Shown one piece after another: positions 36,549-45,722 of a stretch of DNA of 59,464 nt. The stretch is from Thermotoga sp. (GTDB lineage Bacteria; Thermotogota; Thermotogae; Mesoaciditogales; Mesoaciditogaceae), in the NCBI GenBank assembly GCA_020722015.1, contig DYLQ01000009.1, positions 1 to 59,464 of the forward strand. Reading direction: 5' to 3'. A program made the translations under genes and the position numbers. The stretch's first letter is position 1; every line of letters starts with the position of its first letter. Below the pieces are notes generated by a model that was not told the DNA's origin, did not search any database, and was given only the letters and a program-made list of their open reading frames with translations.

Positions 36549-36862
36549 AATTTTACCTTCTTTCTTTGAACGATGGACATGATCACAACCGTGATCCCGA
36601 TCACAAGGCTGTTGACAAGATTAACTTCTTTCGTTAAAAAGAAGGGCACAAAAGATATCAACGATATCCACAGACCTGCGATGGAAATCGTAAGAGTGGC
36701 AAAGTTCAAAGGACTGATCATCAGCAATCCCATCATAAAAATCAACAATCCCATTATTACATTATTCCACATGTCAACTTTCATGTTAAGCGCATACGGT
36801 AAAAGCGCAGATATCACAAACCAAATTCCAAGTACGAACGTAATCCATCTTTTCCAGTTCAT
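36545..36862 (-). CDS. small four-helix membrane protein, SPW-repeat-like
   Basis: A 105-residue hydrophobic protein with four predicted helices arranged as two similar halves (W-N-V-I-M-G-L and V-N-S-L-V-I-G-I stretches). This resembles the SPW repeat family, whose function is unknown. It lies between a glyoxalase-type gene (4 nt) and the aldo/keto reductase (overlap), suggesting a shared transcript. Confidence 0.65.
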   Translation of the reverse strand: MNWKRWITFVLGIWFVISALLPYALNMKVDMWNNVIMGLLIFMMGLLMISPLNFATLTISIAGLWISLISFVPFFLTKEVNLVNSLVIGITVVIMSIVQRKKVKL

Positions 36863-36866
36863 ATAA

Positions 36867-37280
36867 TCACTTCGAAGCTTTAAATTGCGGTGATTGCGGA
36901 GATATCTGCATCAATTCTATTCTGTTGCCATCGGGGTCTTTTATCCAACATTGCCAATTGAAATCCTTTCCCTGCTTTGGCTTTACGTCTAAAGTAAGCC
37001 CTTTCTTTTCGAGAGTTTCCGCAACTTTGCGAATGTCGTCTACTTCAAGGCAAAGATGAGAAAAGCCGGCTTCGTTCTGCTCCGATGAAGTTCTTATTTT
37101 ACCTCCGTAAAAGAGTTCTATAAACTGGCCATTACCGATCTTGATGTAATTTATCCATGGATTGCCGTTATCGTCTTTGATCTCGAATGCCTTTTCAAAT
37201 CCGAGTTGATCGCAATAAAAATGAAGTGCTTTTTCCATATTACTTACTGTGTACGCAACATGTGCTATACCTTTTATCAT
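36867..37280 (-). CDS. VOC/glyoxalase family protein
   Basis: A 137-residue two-module vicinal-oxygen-chelate protein: IKGIAHVAYTVSN and FYCDQLGF in the first half, FSHLCLEVDDI and DPDGNRIELMQ in the second. Putative metal ligands are His near the start, Glu in FIELFYGG, His in FSHLC and Glu in IELMQ. A glyoxalase I or isomerase role is possible. The second ATG (37280), 8 nt after AAGGAG, is preferred to the ATG touching the ribosome site at 37289. An aldehyde-detoxifying pair with the aldo/keto reductase is a reasonable inference. Confidence 0.85.
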   Translation of the reverse strand: MIKGIAHVAYTVSNMEKALHFYCDQLGFEKAFEIKDDNGNPWINYIKIGNGQFIELFYGGKIRTSSEQNEAGFSHLCLEVDDIRKVAETLEKKGLTLDVKPKQGKDFNWQCWIKDPDGNRIELMQISPQSPQFKASK

Positions 37281-37337
37281 GAAGATCATCTCCTTAATTC
37301 GATATGCGATTCGAAATGGATCATTTAATCTATACCA

Positions 37338-37346
37338 ATTATACCA
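37338..37346 (-). promoter_or_regulatory. extended -10 promoter of the VOC-SPW-AKR operon
   Basis: The minus strand reads TGGTATAAT about 58 nt ahead of the VOC start, immediately after the pilT stop at 37359. Confidence 0.6.
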
Positions 37347-37358
37347 AAGTTTTACCTT

Positions 37359-38402
37359 TCACAGATTCGTTGGCTCTTTTGCGTATAGCAAAGCATCGCT
37401 TCGCTTTATCTTGTTTAAAGATATGGCACGTTTTAGAGCCTCATCAAAGGTTATCATTCCAAATTTTCCTCCTGTTTCTATCATTGAATCAATCTGATGC
37501 AATTTGTTTTCACGTATTAAATTCCTTACAGCCACGGTACCGATAAGAATCTCTACTATTGGTACGTAGCCTTTTCCATTCGCAGACGGCAGGAGTCTTT
37601 GATATGCCACTCCTACTAACGTGTTTGAAAGTTGAATGGCTACCTGCTTTTGTTGATGCTCAGGAAAAACATCTATTATTCTTTCCGGAGCAGATCCAGC
37701 CGAATTTGTATGTATGGTTGAAAATACAAGGTGACCAGTCTCGGCAGCCGTAAGCGCGAGTTTCATCGTGTCTATATCCCTCATTTCTCCTACGAGTATG
37801 ACATCCGGATCTTGCCTCAGTGCGTATTTCAAACCATCCGCAAATGAATCGGTGTCATTCCCAAGTTGCCTTTGATGCATTAAAGCCTGTTTGCTTTGAA
37901 AAACGTATTCAATAGGATCTTCTATTGTTATTATATGAACGGGTCTTTCTTTATTTATTTTATCGATCATAGCGGCAAGTGTGGTAGATTTTCCGCTTCC
38001 GGTAGGACCTGCTATCAAAACTATGCCACTTACATGATTGGCGAAATCGGCAAGAACCTGCGGTAGTCCTAACTCTGAGAAATTTCTTATTTTGTAGGTT
38101 ATTATCCTGAAAGCACCTGCCCAATTTCCCCTTTCAAGGAAAACATTTGCCCTTACTCTGGCTACATCTTTGAGGCTGAATGAGAAATCGATCTCTTTTT
38201 TGTTTAAAGGCATATTCAAAGATTTGAGCAGATCGATCAAAAGTTTTGAGAGTTCTTCGCTTGCGTAAGGTTCATATTTTACTTGGGGAACAAGATCACC
38301 GTATATCCTAAAAATAGGCGACGTATCCGCACTTAAATGAACATCGGATGCGTTCATGTTGTAACCTTCTAACAGTAATTCCATTATATCCAATGCTTTC
38401 AT
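37359..38402 (-). CDS. pilT: twitching motility ATPase PilT
   Basis: Hexameric retraction ATPase for type IV pili. N-terminal NASDVHLSAD, Walker A GPTGSGKST, Asp box ITIEDPIEYVF, Walker B VILVGEMRD, and the His box STIHTNSA are present. The PilT-type C-terminal AIRNLIRENK equivalent reads AVRNLIRENK. The ATG at 38402 after GGAGG gives 347 residues; the longer ORF from 38429 lacks a good site. pilB is 8 kb away on the other strand. Confidence 0.95.
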   Translation of the reverse strand: MKALDIMELLLEGYNMNASDVHLSADTSPIFRIYGDLVPQVKYEPYASEELSKLLIDLLKSLNMPLNKKEIDFSFSLKDVARVRANVFLERGNWAGAFRIITYKIRNFSELGLPQVLADFANHVSGIVLIAGPTGSGKSTTLAAMIDKINKERPVHIITIEDPIEYVFQSKQALMHQRQLGNDTDSFADGLKYALRQDPDVILVGEMRDIDTMKLALTAAETGHLVFSTIHTNSAGSAPERIIDVFPEHQQKQVAIQLSNTLVGVAYQRLLPSANGKGYVPIVEILIGTVAVRNLIRENKLHQIDSMIETGGKFGMITFDEALKRAISLNKIKRSDALLYAKEPTNL

Positions 38403-38430
38403 GTTGACCTCCATAAAAATATTCTTCAAA

Positions 38431-38439
38431 TGATATAAT
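38431..38439 (+). promoter_or_regulatory. extended -10 promoter for the phoU-like/lptF-lptD/dnaB transcript
   Basis: TGATATAAT stands 17 nt before the GTG start of the PhoU-like gene, implying a leader of about ten bases. It lies in the short divergent space to pilT. Confidence 0.55.
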
Positions 38440-38455
38440 ACACCCGGGTGATGAT

Positions 38456-39085
38456 GTGATACCAGTGTCGGTAGTAGAAAGTTACAAAGAATCTCTCATG
38501 AAAATGGGAATTCTCGTCGTAGACTTGTTTGATAAGTCTATATATGCGCTTATCAACAGAGATTCCGATATGGCAAAAAAAGTCATATCAGATGATAAAT
38601 TAGCAGATGAAATGAGAAACAAGATCGTCGAAGATGGAACTTTGATCATAGGGGAGTATGCTCCGATAGGAAGATCTCTCGTTCAAATAACAAATGGAAT
38701 GTGGATTGCAAATGTGCTTGAAATGATAGGAGATAGCTCCAAAAAAATTTCTTATCATACGATAGAATTGGCAAAAGAACCCATACTTAAACCGCTTGTG
38801 GATCTTCCCAAGATGGCATCCGTAGCGGAAGGAATGTTAAGGAAAAGTATGACTTTCTATACCTCAAGTGTCAATGAAGGGATCATCGATGAGTTGATGG
38901 AAAACGAAGTTGAAGTTGACGATCTTTCAGAGAGAATTGAAGATGAACTTAAACTTTACATGATGGAATCACCCAAAAATGTGTCAAGGGCTTTAAGGCT
39001 TATCATGATTTCCAAATCCATAGAAGAGGTTACCGATTTTTGTCTTAAGATAGCTTCCCTTCAATTAAATGGAGGTGTTGTTTGA
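38456..39085 (+). CDS. PhoU-like helical protein
   Basis: A 209-residue all-helical cytoplasmic protein resembling PhoU: paired three-helix bundles with acidic patches such as EVEVDDLSERIEDELKLYMM and EMIGDSSKKISY. Classical PhoU controls phosphate uptake with PstB and PhoR, but no phosphate transport genes are here. Start is GTG shortly after GGGTG. Its stop overlaps the next TTG start, coupling it to the LptF-LptD fusion. A regulatory role for that transport system is possible but unproven. Confidence 0.8.
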   Translation: MIPVSVVESYKESLMKMGILVVDLFDKSIYALINRDSDMAKKVISDDKLADEMRNKIVEDGTLIIGEYAPIGRSLVQITNGMWIANVLEMIGDSSKKISYHTIELAKEPILKPLVDLPKMASVAEGMLRKSMTFYTSSVNEGIIDELMENEVEVDDLSERIEDELKLYMMESPKNVSRALRLIMISKSIEEVTDFCLKIASLQLNGGVV

Positions 39086-42000
39086 AAACACTTTACAAAT
39101 ATGTCGCTAAAGAATTTATTTTTCCTTTTTTTGCAGGACTTGTAGTTTTCATAATTTTTGTCAGCATAGAAGTTTTGTATCAACTTTCCGATATCATCGT
39201 GCAAAATCATGTGGGTATATTGAATCTTTTCGTATTGCTTTATTATTACATACCACAGTTCATAGGTATGGGTGTACCTGTCGGTGTTTTGCTTGCGATC
39301 TTCTGGGTGCTCTCAAATTTCTCAACAAGAAGAGAAATGATGGCGTTTCAAGTGCATGGTATAAATTTAAAGCGCATCGTCATTCCCTTTTTGATCATAG
39401 CGGTTGTGTTAAGCGGATTAACCTATCTTATTACCAATTACGTGGTTCCGTCTTTTACGGAACAAGCCTCAAATTATCTTCAAAAATCCGTTTATCGTTC
39501 AAACTTTCCCAACATACAGACTAATACTTTTTTTAGAGCAGGAAATGATTACTTTTATGTAAGCAGTTTTGATCCCAAGACTGAACAATTCGGATCGGTT
39601 ATGATAACCAATCTGTCAGGAAATGAATTAACCGTAACCTATGCCCAGAGTGCTTATTTCAAAGATGGAAAATGGTACCTGCAAAATGGCAGAATTTACA
39701 CGCTCAAAAATGACGTTCTAACTTTTGATATGTCTTTTAACACCATGAAATTGAATATAAATGAAGATATAGTTCAATTTTTGAGATCTCAAAAAAGCGC
39801 CCAGGAAATGAGCTCGTCAGAATTGATGCAAAGGATAAAACTGTTTCAAAGGCTTGGTCTTGATGCTAAATCTTTCATCGTTGAACTTTATTCAAGGTAT
39901 GCCAACTCCCTTGGTGCTCTTATAATAGCCTTTTTTGGAGTCCCATTTTCTTTGTTTTTCGGGATAAAAAGCAAAGCCTGGAGTGCTATAATAACTTTTG
40001 TCCTTGTCGTGCTTTATCAGGGATCCGGGGCATGGTTGAGCGCCATGGGAAAGAGCGGCATGATAGAACCGGTACTTTCTGCCTGGCTGCCAGATATAAT
40101 TTTTGCGATTGTAGGACTTATCTTTTTCTTATTACTTGACAGCAAGATAATCTTCAAACTTAAGGAATTTCTCGTTAGAATTTTACCCTTTGCCATAATC
40201 ATACTTGCTTTTGGTATTTTTTCAGGCCATGCATTTGGCGCCGAACCGCTCAAGGTAAGTGCAGGGGAGCTGCGGATAATTTCTGCAACAGAAGTTGAGT
40301 ATACAGGAGGAGTCCAATTAAGTTCATCTCAATATACGATTTCTGCGTCGAGTGTGAACATCTTTTTCAACGATCAAAGGTATGCCATTAAGGCCGTTTT
40401 TTTTGGCAATGTCGTTTATATCCAAGGTAAAAACACGATATATGCTTCAGAAATGACGGTGTTTCTCAACGAACATACGTCGTTACTTACGAATTTAAGA
40501 GGCAGCGTGAGTATAAAAAATTCACAGGGGACTCCGCAAAATGTTTATTTTTTTGGAGCAAATTCCATTTATGATACTCAAAGTGGAACCACAACAATGT
40601 ATAACGGTTACATAACAACCTGTACGGCAAGTCCTCCGCATTACGAACTTGCAGCCTCGAAGATATACCTCGTACCAAATGATCATCTGATAGCATACAA
40701 CATAGTCATGTACATTCTGGGAATTCCCGTTTTTTATTTTCCACAGTATTATTATTCTTTAGCAGGTGGAAAGCAACCAATGCAATTTTCGATAAACTAT
40801 GCGGGATCTCAAGGTTGGTATACAGCTGCCCAATTCAATTTTCAACCTTCTCAAAATTTCGGCGGAGACGTTTACGCTAACAATTATACCAATGGCCCTT
40901 CAACGTACGGCATCGATCTTGCCGGAACTGCTCTTAACGTTCCTTACACTTTTTCTTATTCAAATTCTCAGACTGCCGGCCTCATAACATCTCAACTCGT
41001 TCAATTCGGAGTTTCTGGAACACTTTTTAACCTTTACAACGCGGCCTTCGGCTATCAAGATCAAATAACGGGAAATTCATCAAGTCAAAATTCAAATCTT
41101 TCCATCTCTGGAAATGTGCTCGGGGGAAGCATGAGTGCAAAATTGACTCAAACTGTTTCTGGTACGAATCAAAGTTATACGCTGCCATATCAGATTCAAA
41201 ATCTTAACACCAAAATAGGTCCGATTAGCTTTACAGGTAATCTCAATGGCAACAGTAGTTTTTCAATTCCGGGAAATGCTTTTTCAACGTCCAATTCATT
41301 ATCAGGTAATTTTTCATGGCCCCTTAAATTTTTGACTTTGAATTCGATAACCGGATCTTATTCGGATTCTTTTGGAGCCGGAACAGGACAGCCTATTTCT
41401 TATTCGACCTTTATAGACGCAACTTACGCTTTTAATGCTCTTAATTATGATTTTTATGGACTTGGCCTCAACTTTTCATATGGAACTATGACTGGATTCG
41501 CACTTTCAAGTTCTAATGCCCAGCCTGCTGACAGAATAGCATTGCTTACAAATACGAAATTATCTTACAATCTTTTTGGATTGGGTTTATCGGCACTTTA
41601 CAATTACACGGAAGTCATAGGGCAAAACCTTTCCACCTTCAGTAACAACAGCTTTCAAAACACGCTTGGATTAACAGCGAACTATACTTTCCCCTTAATT
41701 CCTTTAAGTGCACAGGGACAGGTAACTTATGACTTTAACAATCCAACTTCTCCGCTGTCAAATATAACGCTTACAACTGCATCGAACTTCAATCTTCTTG
41801 GTGTGAAAAACGTCTTGAACACAAGTTCGATAATATCGCCTGCTTTGAAACCCATTAATACGCAAGTAACCTTGAATTCCCAATATGGAGGTCTTTCTTA
41901 CCAAGGTCAAACGCTTTACACATACGGTACCAATTACACATCGAATTCACCTTTAACTTTGGCAAATCAGATTACGGCAAATGTTGGAAATTTGGGTTTC

Positions 42001-42336
42001 ATAACGAATCTTAATCTTTCTTCACAGTTTTCAATGAACATTTTTCCAAATCCATCTTTTGTATGGCCAGTGCCAATAACCCTCTCGGCAAACGTTCCCG
42101 CTTTGAATCTTGGGATATCGGCTCAGGGAAATATATCAAATTGGCAAGTTCAATCAATGACCTTGAATTTCACGACAGGATCTCAATGTCTTGGCCTTAA
42201 AGGTACGATTGCTTTTAACACCCAAAACGGTTTTAATTTTTCTCAATTCACTTTGACTGTGTTCATAGTTCAATTCCCTGAAAAGTCAATCTCTTACGAT
42301 CCGGTAACGGGCAATTTCAACTTTTCTATCTTTTAA
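39082..42336 (+). CDS. LptF/LptG permease fused to OstA/LptD-like outer-membrane barrel
   Basis: A single 1084-residue frame. Residues 1-365 are a YjgP/YjgQ (LptF/G) permease: helices near 15-35, 55-78, 98-122, three more at about 275-360, and a periplasmic beta domain between. Residues about 366-387 form a basic-hydrophobic segment ending AFGA-EP that looks like a signal peptide. An OstA jelly-roll follows (388-510), then LptD-like TTCTASPPHYELAASKI and GIPVFYFPQYY (547-557), then about 520 residues rich in alternating aromatic/polar strands typical of a barrel. Start is TTG after GGAGG, overlapping the PhoU-like stop. No internal ribosome site with a start codon precedes the second part. 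It should export a lipid or glycolipid to the outer envelope; the cargo is unknown. Confidence 0.85.
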   Translation: MKTLYKYVAKEFIFPFFAGLVVFIIFVSIEVLYQLSDIIVQNHVGILNLFVLLYYYIPQFIGMGVPVGVLLAIFWVLSNFSTRREMMAFQVHGINLKRIVIPFLIIAVVLSGLTYLITNYVVPSFTEQASNYLQKSVYRSNFPNIQTNTFFRAGNDYFYVSSFDPKTEQFGSVMITNLSGNELTVTYAQSAYFKDGKWYLQNGRIYTLKNDVLTFDMSFNTMKLNINEDIVQFLRSQKSAQEMSSSELMQRIKLFQRLGLDAKSFIVELYSRYANSLGALIIAFFGVPFSLFFGIKSKAWSAIITFVLVVLYQGSGAWLSAMGKSGMIEPVLSAWLPDIIFAIVGLIFFLLLDSKIIFKLKEFLVRILPFAIIILAFGIFSGHAFGAEPLKVSAGELRIISATEVEYTGGVQLSSSQYTISASSVNIFFNDQRYAIKAVFFGNVVYIQGKNTIYASEMTVFLNEHTSLLTNLRGSVSIKNSQGTPQNVYFFGANSIYDTQSGTTTMYNGYITTCTASPPHYELAASKIYLVPNDHLIAYNIVMYILGIPVFYFPQYYYSLAGGKQPMQFSINYAGSQGWYTAAQFNFQPSQNFGGDVYANNYTNGPSTYGIDLAGTALNVPYTFSYSNSQTAGLITSQLVQFGVSGTLFNLYNAAFGYQDQITGNSSSQNSNLSISGNVLGGSMSAKLTQTVSGTNQSYTLPYQIQNLNTKIGPISFTGNLNGNSSFSIPGNAFSTSNSLSGNFSWPLKFLTLNSITGSYSDSFGAGTGQPISYSTFIDATYAFNALNYDFYGLGLNFSYGTMTGFALSSSNAQPADRIALLTNTKLSYNLFGLGLSALYNYTEVIGQNLSTFSNNSFQNTLGLTANYTFPLIPLSAQGQVTYDFNNPTSPLSNITLTTASNFNLLGVKNVLNTSSIISPALKPINTQVTLNSQYGGLSYQGQTLYTYGTNYTSNSPLTLANQITANVGNLGFITNLNLSSQFSMNIFPNPSFVWPVPITLSANVPALNLGISAQGNISNWQVQSMTLNFTTGSQCLGLKGTIAFNTQNGFNFSQFTLTVFIVQFPEKSISYDPVTGNFNFSIF

Positions 42337-42348
42337 AGAGGTGATAAA

Positions 42349-43719
42349 ATGGAAAGTTTAAAATTGATCCCGCAAAGTAAAGAAGCAGAAGAAGCCGTGA
42401 TAGGAGCGATTTTAATAAATCCGGAATCTGCTGATATCGTTTTGGAAATGCTTAAGCATGATGATTTTTATTTCACACCTACAAAATTGATATTTCAAGC
42501 CATTGAAACTCTTTTTCAGAGCAATAAACCAATAGATGTACTTTCTGTAACAGACGTTCTAAGTTCTAAAAAACAACTCGATCTCGTTGGTGGTGAGATA
42601 AGTATCGTTCATTTTGCCGATTCAGTTCCTGTACTTGGAAATGTGGAATATTATTCGAGAATAGTCAAAGAAAAATCTTTACTCAGACAACTTATAGCAC
42701 TTTCTGGAAAAATAATAAATGCTTCTTACGAACAGAAAGATCCGCAAGATATACTCAATGAAGCAGAAAATACGATATTCAAAATAGCAGAAGAAGAAAG
42801 TTCAAAAACCTATATTTCACTGAAAGAGGTCATAGATGCAACATTTGAAAGGATAGAAAAACTCAAAATTAACAAAGAATCTCCCGAAAGTGGTTTACTT
42901 GTCTCAGGTCTTCCAACGGGATTAAGATCTTTAGATGCTCTAACTTCTGGATTTCATAAATCAGATCTTGTTATAATAGCCGCAAGACCCTCTCTCGGTA
43001 AAACGGCACTTGCTTTGACAATGGCCAAAGCCATGGCTTTTGAGTACAAAGAAAAGGTTGCCATATTTAGCCTTGAAATGAGCGCAGATCAACTTGCGCA
43101 AAGGATGCTATGTGCAGATGGCTTTGTTAATCTTCAAAGTTTAAGGGCTGGATATATTTCTGCAGAAGAATGGTGGAGATTGACTAATTCTGCGAGCAGA
43201 TTAAAAAATCTTTCGATAGTTATAGACGATGATCCGCTTGTGGATGTTATGAAAATAAGAACAAAAGCAAGAAAGATAAAAAAAGAATATGGTCTTGATG
43301 TACTTTTTGTTGATTATCTTCAATTGATGCATTCAAGAGACAAAAGAGACAACAGACAACAGGAAATTTCAGATATATCTCGTGCTCTTAAGCTGCTTGC
43401 AAGAGAACTTGATATTTGTGTTGTTGCTCTTTCGCAACTTTCGAGGGCCATTGAACAAAGACCGACGGGTGAAAAGCGACCAAGGTTAAGTGATCTTAGA
43501 GAATCTGGAGCTATAGAACAGGATGCTGATATAGTGCTTTTCATACACAGAGAAGATTATTACAAATCTAAAAAAGAAGAGGAAGAAAAGGAAAATCCGG
43601 ATGCACCCTTAGAAGCGGAAATAATAATAGGAAAACAAAGAAATGGGCCTATCGGTAGCGTTAAGATAGGGTTTTTACCAAAGTATGCCTTGTTCAGCGA
43701 AAAAGATATCAGTCATTAA
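42349..43719 (+). CDS. dnaB: replicative DNA helicase DnaB
   Basis: The hexameric fork helicase. N-terminal primase-interacting domain (about 5-110; SKEAEEAVIGAILINPE) and C-terminal RecA-like motor with Walker A RPSLGKTALAL, Walker B VLFVDYLQLM and DLRESGAIEQDADIV. No intein interrupts it. Length 456 is standard. Start ATG follows AGAGGTGA. Confidence 0.97.
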   Translation: MESLKLIPQSKEAEEAVIGAILINPESADIVLEMLKHDDFYFTPTKLIFQAIETLFQSNKPIDVLSVTDVLSSKKQLDLVGGEISIVHFADSVPVLGNVEYYSRIVKEKSLLRQLIALSGKIINASYEQKDPQDILNEAENTIFKIAEEESSKTYISLKEVIDATFERIEKLKINKESPESGLLVSGLPTGLRSLDALTSGFHKSDLVIIAARPSLGKTALALTMAKAMAFEYKEKVAIFSLEMSADQLAQRMLCADGFVNLQSLRAGYISAEEWWRLTNSASRLKNLSIVIDDDPLVDVMKIRTKARKIKKEYGLDVLFVDYLQLMHSRDKRDNRQQEISDISRALKLLARELDICVVALSQLSRAIEQRPTGEKRPRLSDLRESGAIEQDADIVLFIHREDYYKSKKEEEEKENPDAPLEAEIIIGKQRNGPIGSVKIGFLPKYALFSEKDISH

Positions 43720-43732
43720 CGGGAGGTGTCAT

Positions 43733-44338
43733 GTGCCGCTCATAACTTTTGAAGGAATAGATGGATGTGGGAAATCAACTCAGATTTTAATGCTTAAAGA
43801 TTATTTTGAAAAAAGAAAATTGAAATGTTCTGTTTTTAGAGAACCAGGCGGCACTGTAATTGGAGAAAAGATAAGGGATATATTGCTTGATAATCAAAAC
43901 TCCATAATGGATCCAAAAGCTGAGTTTTTACTTCTTGTTGCGTCACGTGCCCAACTCGTTCACGAACATATAAAGCCAAGACTTGAATTGGGGGAATTTG
44001 TCATTGTTGACAGATACATAGATTCATCCGTTGCGTATCAGGGTTTCGGAAGGGGACTTGGAAAGAAAATAGTGACTTTCATAAATGAATTTGCAACTGA
44101 ACTTGTTTATCCGGATCTGACTTTCTATCTCGAAATCGACGAGAAAACCTTTGAAATGAGAAGAAAAGAAAAAAGAGATCGGATAGAATCGGAGGGAATT
44201 GAGTTTATACGGAAAGTTATGGAGGGATATTCCGAAATATCGAGTTCGAAAAGGTTTGTCAAGATAGATGCAAGGGTAGATCAAAATCAAATTTTTGTTG
44301 CTATAATTAAAGAAATAGAAAGGCGTTTTAACCTATAA
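43733..44338 (+). CDS. tmk: thymidylate kinase
   Basis: Phosphorylates dTMP to dTDP. The P-loop EGIDGCGKST, the DR motif VDRYIDSSVAYQG and FREPGGT are diagnostic. The GTG at 43733, 7 nt after GGGAGG, is the best start and removes an overlap with dnaB; it gives 202 residues, the usual length. Confidence 0.95.
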   Translation: MPLITFEGIDGCGKSTQILMLKDYFEKRKLKCSVFREPGGTVIGEKIRDILLDNQNSIMDPKAEFLLLVASRAQLVHEHIKPRLELGEFVIVDRYIDSSVAYQGFGRGLGKKIVTFINEFATELVYPDLTFYLEIDEKTFEMRRKEKRDRIESEGIEFIRKVMEGYSEISSSKRFVKIDARVDQNQIFVAIIKEIERRFNL

Positions 44339-44359
44339 TGGTAATTTGTTTAACTAAAG

Positions 44360-44368
44360 TGTTATAAT
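44360..44368 (+). promoter_or_regulatory. extended -10 promoter of ftsA-ftsZ
   Basis: TGTTATAAT lies 35 nt upstream of the ftsA ATG, in the only sizeable gap between tmk and ftsA. Confidence 0.65.
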
Positions 44369-44403
44369 CTGTAAAACTCCACAAAAGGGAGGTGCCCTAT
44401 TTT

Positions 44404-45699
44404 ATGGTTAAAGTAGGGGGATTTACGGTAGTTGATATAGGTTCCTATAACATAAAAGCGGCATTTGGTGAAAAAACAGCGGATGGATTCAAAATCCTTA
44501 GTTATTCCACTGTTAAATCGAATGGCTTTTATGGAGGTCAGATAATAGACGCAGTTGGCCTTAGAGCGAGCGTAGGTGAAGCACTTGGAGAACTTCAAAC
44601 TCAGTTGATGAAGAAGTCCTTAAGTGGCCATCTTGCCGTTACCGCTTCTGAAAATCTTTTTTCTCTTGAATTATCCAAAGTGATCAAAGATTTAGGAAGG
44701 CCTGAAGTTATATCAAATGCCCGAATTCAAGAAATAAGAAATGAAGCCGTAAAAAGTCAAGATATCGTTGATGTGATACCTGTAAGATATACCCTTGATG
44801 GAGAGAGGAAGGTTATAAATCCTATTTCCATGACCACGTCAAAGATATCGGCAGATGTTGTAAAGGTTAAAATGGATCGATTTCCCCAAAATGAGTTGAT
44901 GAATCTTTTCCAAGGTTACCCTTTTGATTTGATTAACATCATGCATCCAGGATTGATCGCATCTGAAGGTGTGCTGACTGAAAACGAAAAAAACAGAGGG
45001 ATAATCTGCCTTGATTTCGGATATTCCACCTTTAAGCTGACGGCTTACATGGATGGAATGCCAATAGGATATAAGTTTATTCCGCTTGGAGTAGAAAAGA
45101 TCATCAAAGACATAGCGACTATTTTCAAAGTTTCATATCCCGAAGCAGAAAGACTGCTCTTTTACCATTCAAATCTTGATTATGAAAAGTTAAACGAAAA
45201 TGAAATGGTGGAAATAGTTGATTTCAGCAAGGCCAAGAAAAATGTCAAAAAAAGATCCATATCAATGGCTGCATATGCAAGAGCTAAAGAAATGTTGAGC
45301 CTTTCAAGACGGAGTTTTAACGAAATAATGAATGCAAATCCATCTTTTAATCCCATTGGTATCGTCATAACAGGTGGAGGTGCTTCAATACCAGGCATAT
45401 CAACAGTCGCAGGGACAATTTTCAACATGGTTTCGAGGAATGGAACTTACATTTCTTCAAATAACGTTATAGTCACAGGTGCTGAAGATATAATGGGAGT
45501 CTCTGTTTATGGTCCATTATTTGGCGCCTACATTTACACTTACAAGTATGGAAAATTGGAGACTGCCAAATCGGGTGCTTTTACGACTCCGTCGCCAACA
45601 ACGCAACAACCTGTAACCGTTGAAAAGGCAATTGGTGAGAAAGTGCAGTCTGACAGTTCGTTGAAAAAATTATGGGATTTTCTCAAGAAATTGGTATGA
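44404..45699 (+). CDS. ftsA: cell division protein FtsA
   Basis: Actin-like membrane anchor for FtsZ. Phosphate motifs VVDIGSYNIKAA and ICLDFGYSTFKLT, the adenosine motif IVITGGGASIPG, and an inserted 1C-type subdomain (about 85-165) are seen. The C-terminus is an amphipathic helix (SLKKLWDFLKKLV) that binds membrane, joined by a Thr/Pro-rich linker. The ATG at 44404 is chosen; the GTG at 44392 lies in the ribosome site GGGAGGTG. It has 431 residues and is followed by ftsZ. Confidence 0.92.
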   Translation: MVKVGGFTVVDIGSYNIKAAFGEKTADGFKILSYSTVKSNGFYGGQIIDAVGLRASVGEALGELQTQLMKKSLSGHLAVTASENLFSLELSKVIKDLGRPEVISNARIQEIRNEAVKSQDIVDVIPVRYTLDGERKVINPISMTTSKISADVVKVKMDRFPQNELMNLFQGYPFDLINIMHPGLIASEGVLTENEKNRGIICLDFGYSTFKLTAYMDGMPIGYKFIPLGVEKIIKDIATIFKVSYPEAERLLFYHSNLDYEKLNENEMVEIVDFSKAKKNVKKRSISMAAYARAKEMLSLSRRSFNEIMNANPSFNPIGIVITGGGASIPGISTVAGTIFNMVSRNGTYISSNNVIVTGAEDIMGVSVYGPLFGAYIYTYKYGKLETAKSGAFTTPSPTTQQPVTVEKAIGEKVQSDSSLKKLWDFLKKLV

Positions 45700-45722
45700 T
45701 CTCTTCTGAAGGAGGTATATAG

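Noticed and set aside
40120-40250. Frameshift or hidden start separating LptF from the OstA/LptD part
   Set aside because: The frame is open across the junction and no ATG, GTG or TTG with a ribosome site is present there; a fusion is the simplest reading.
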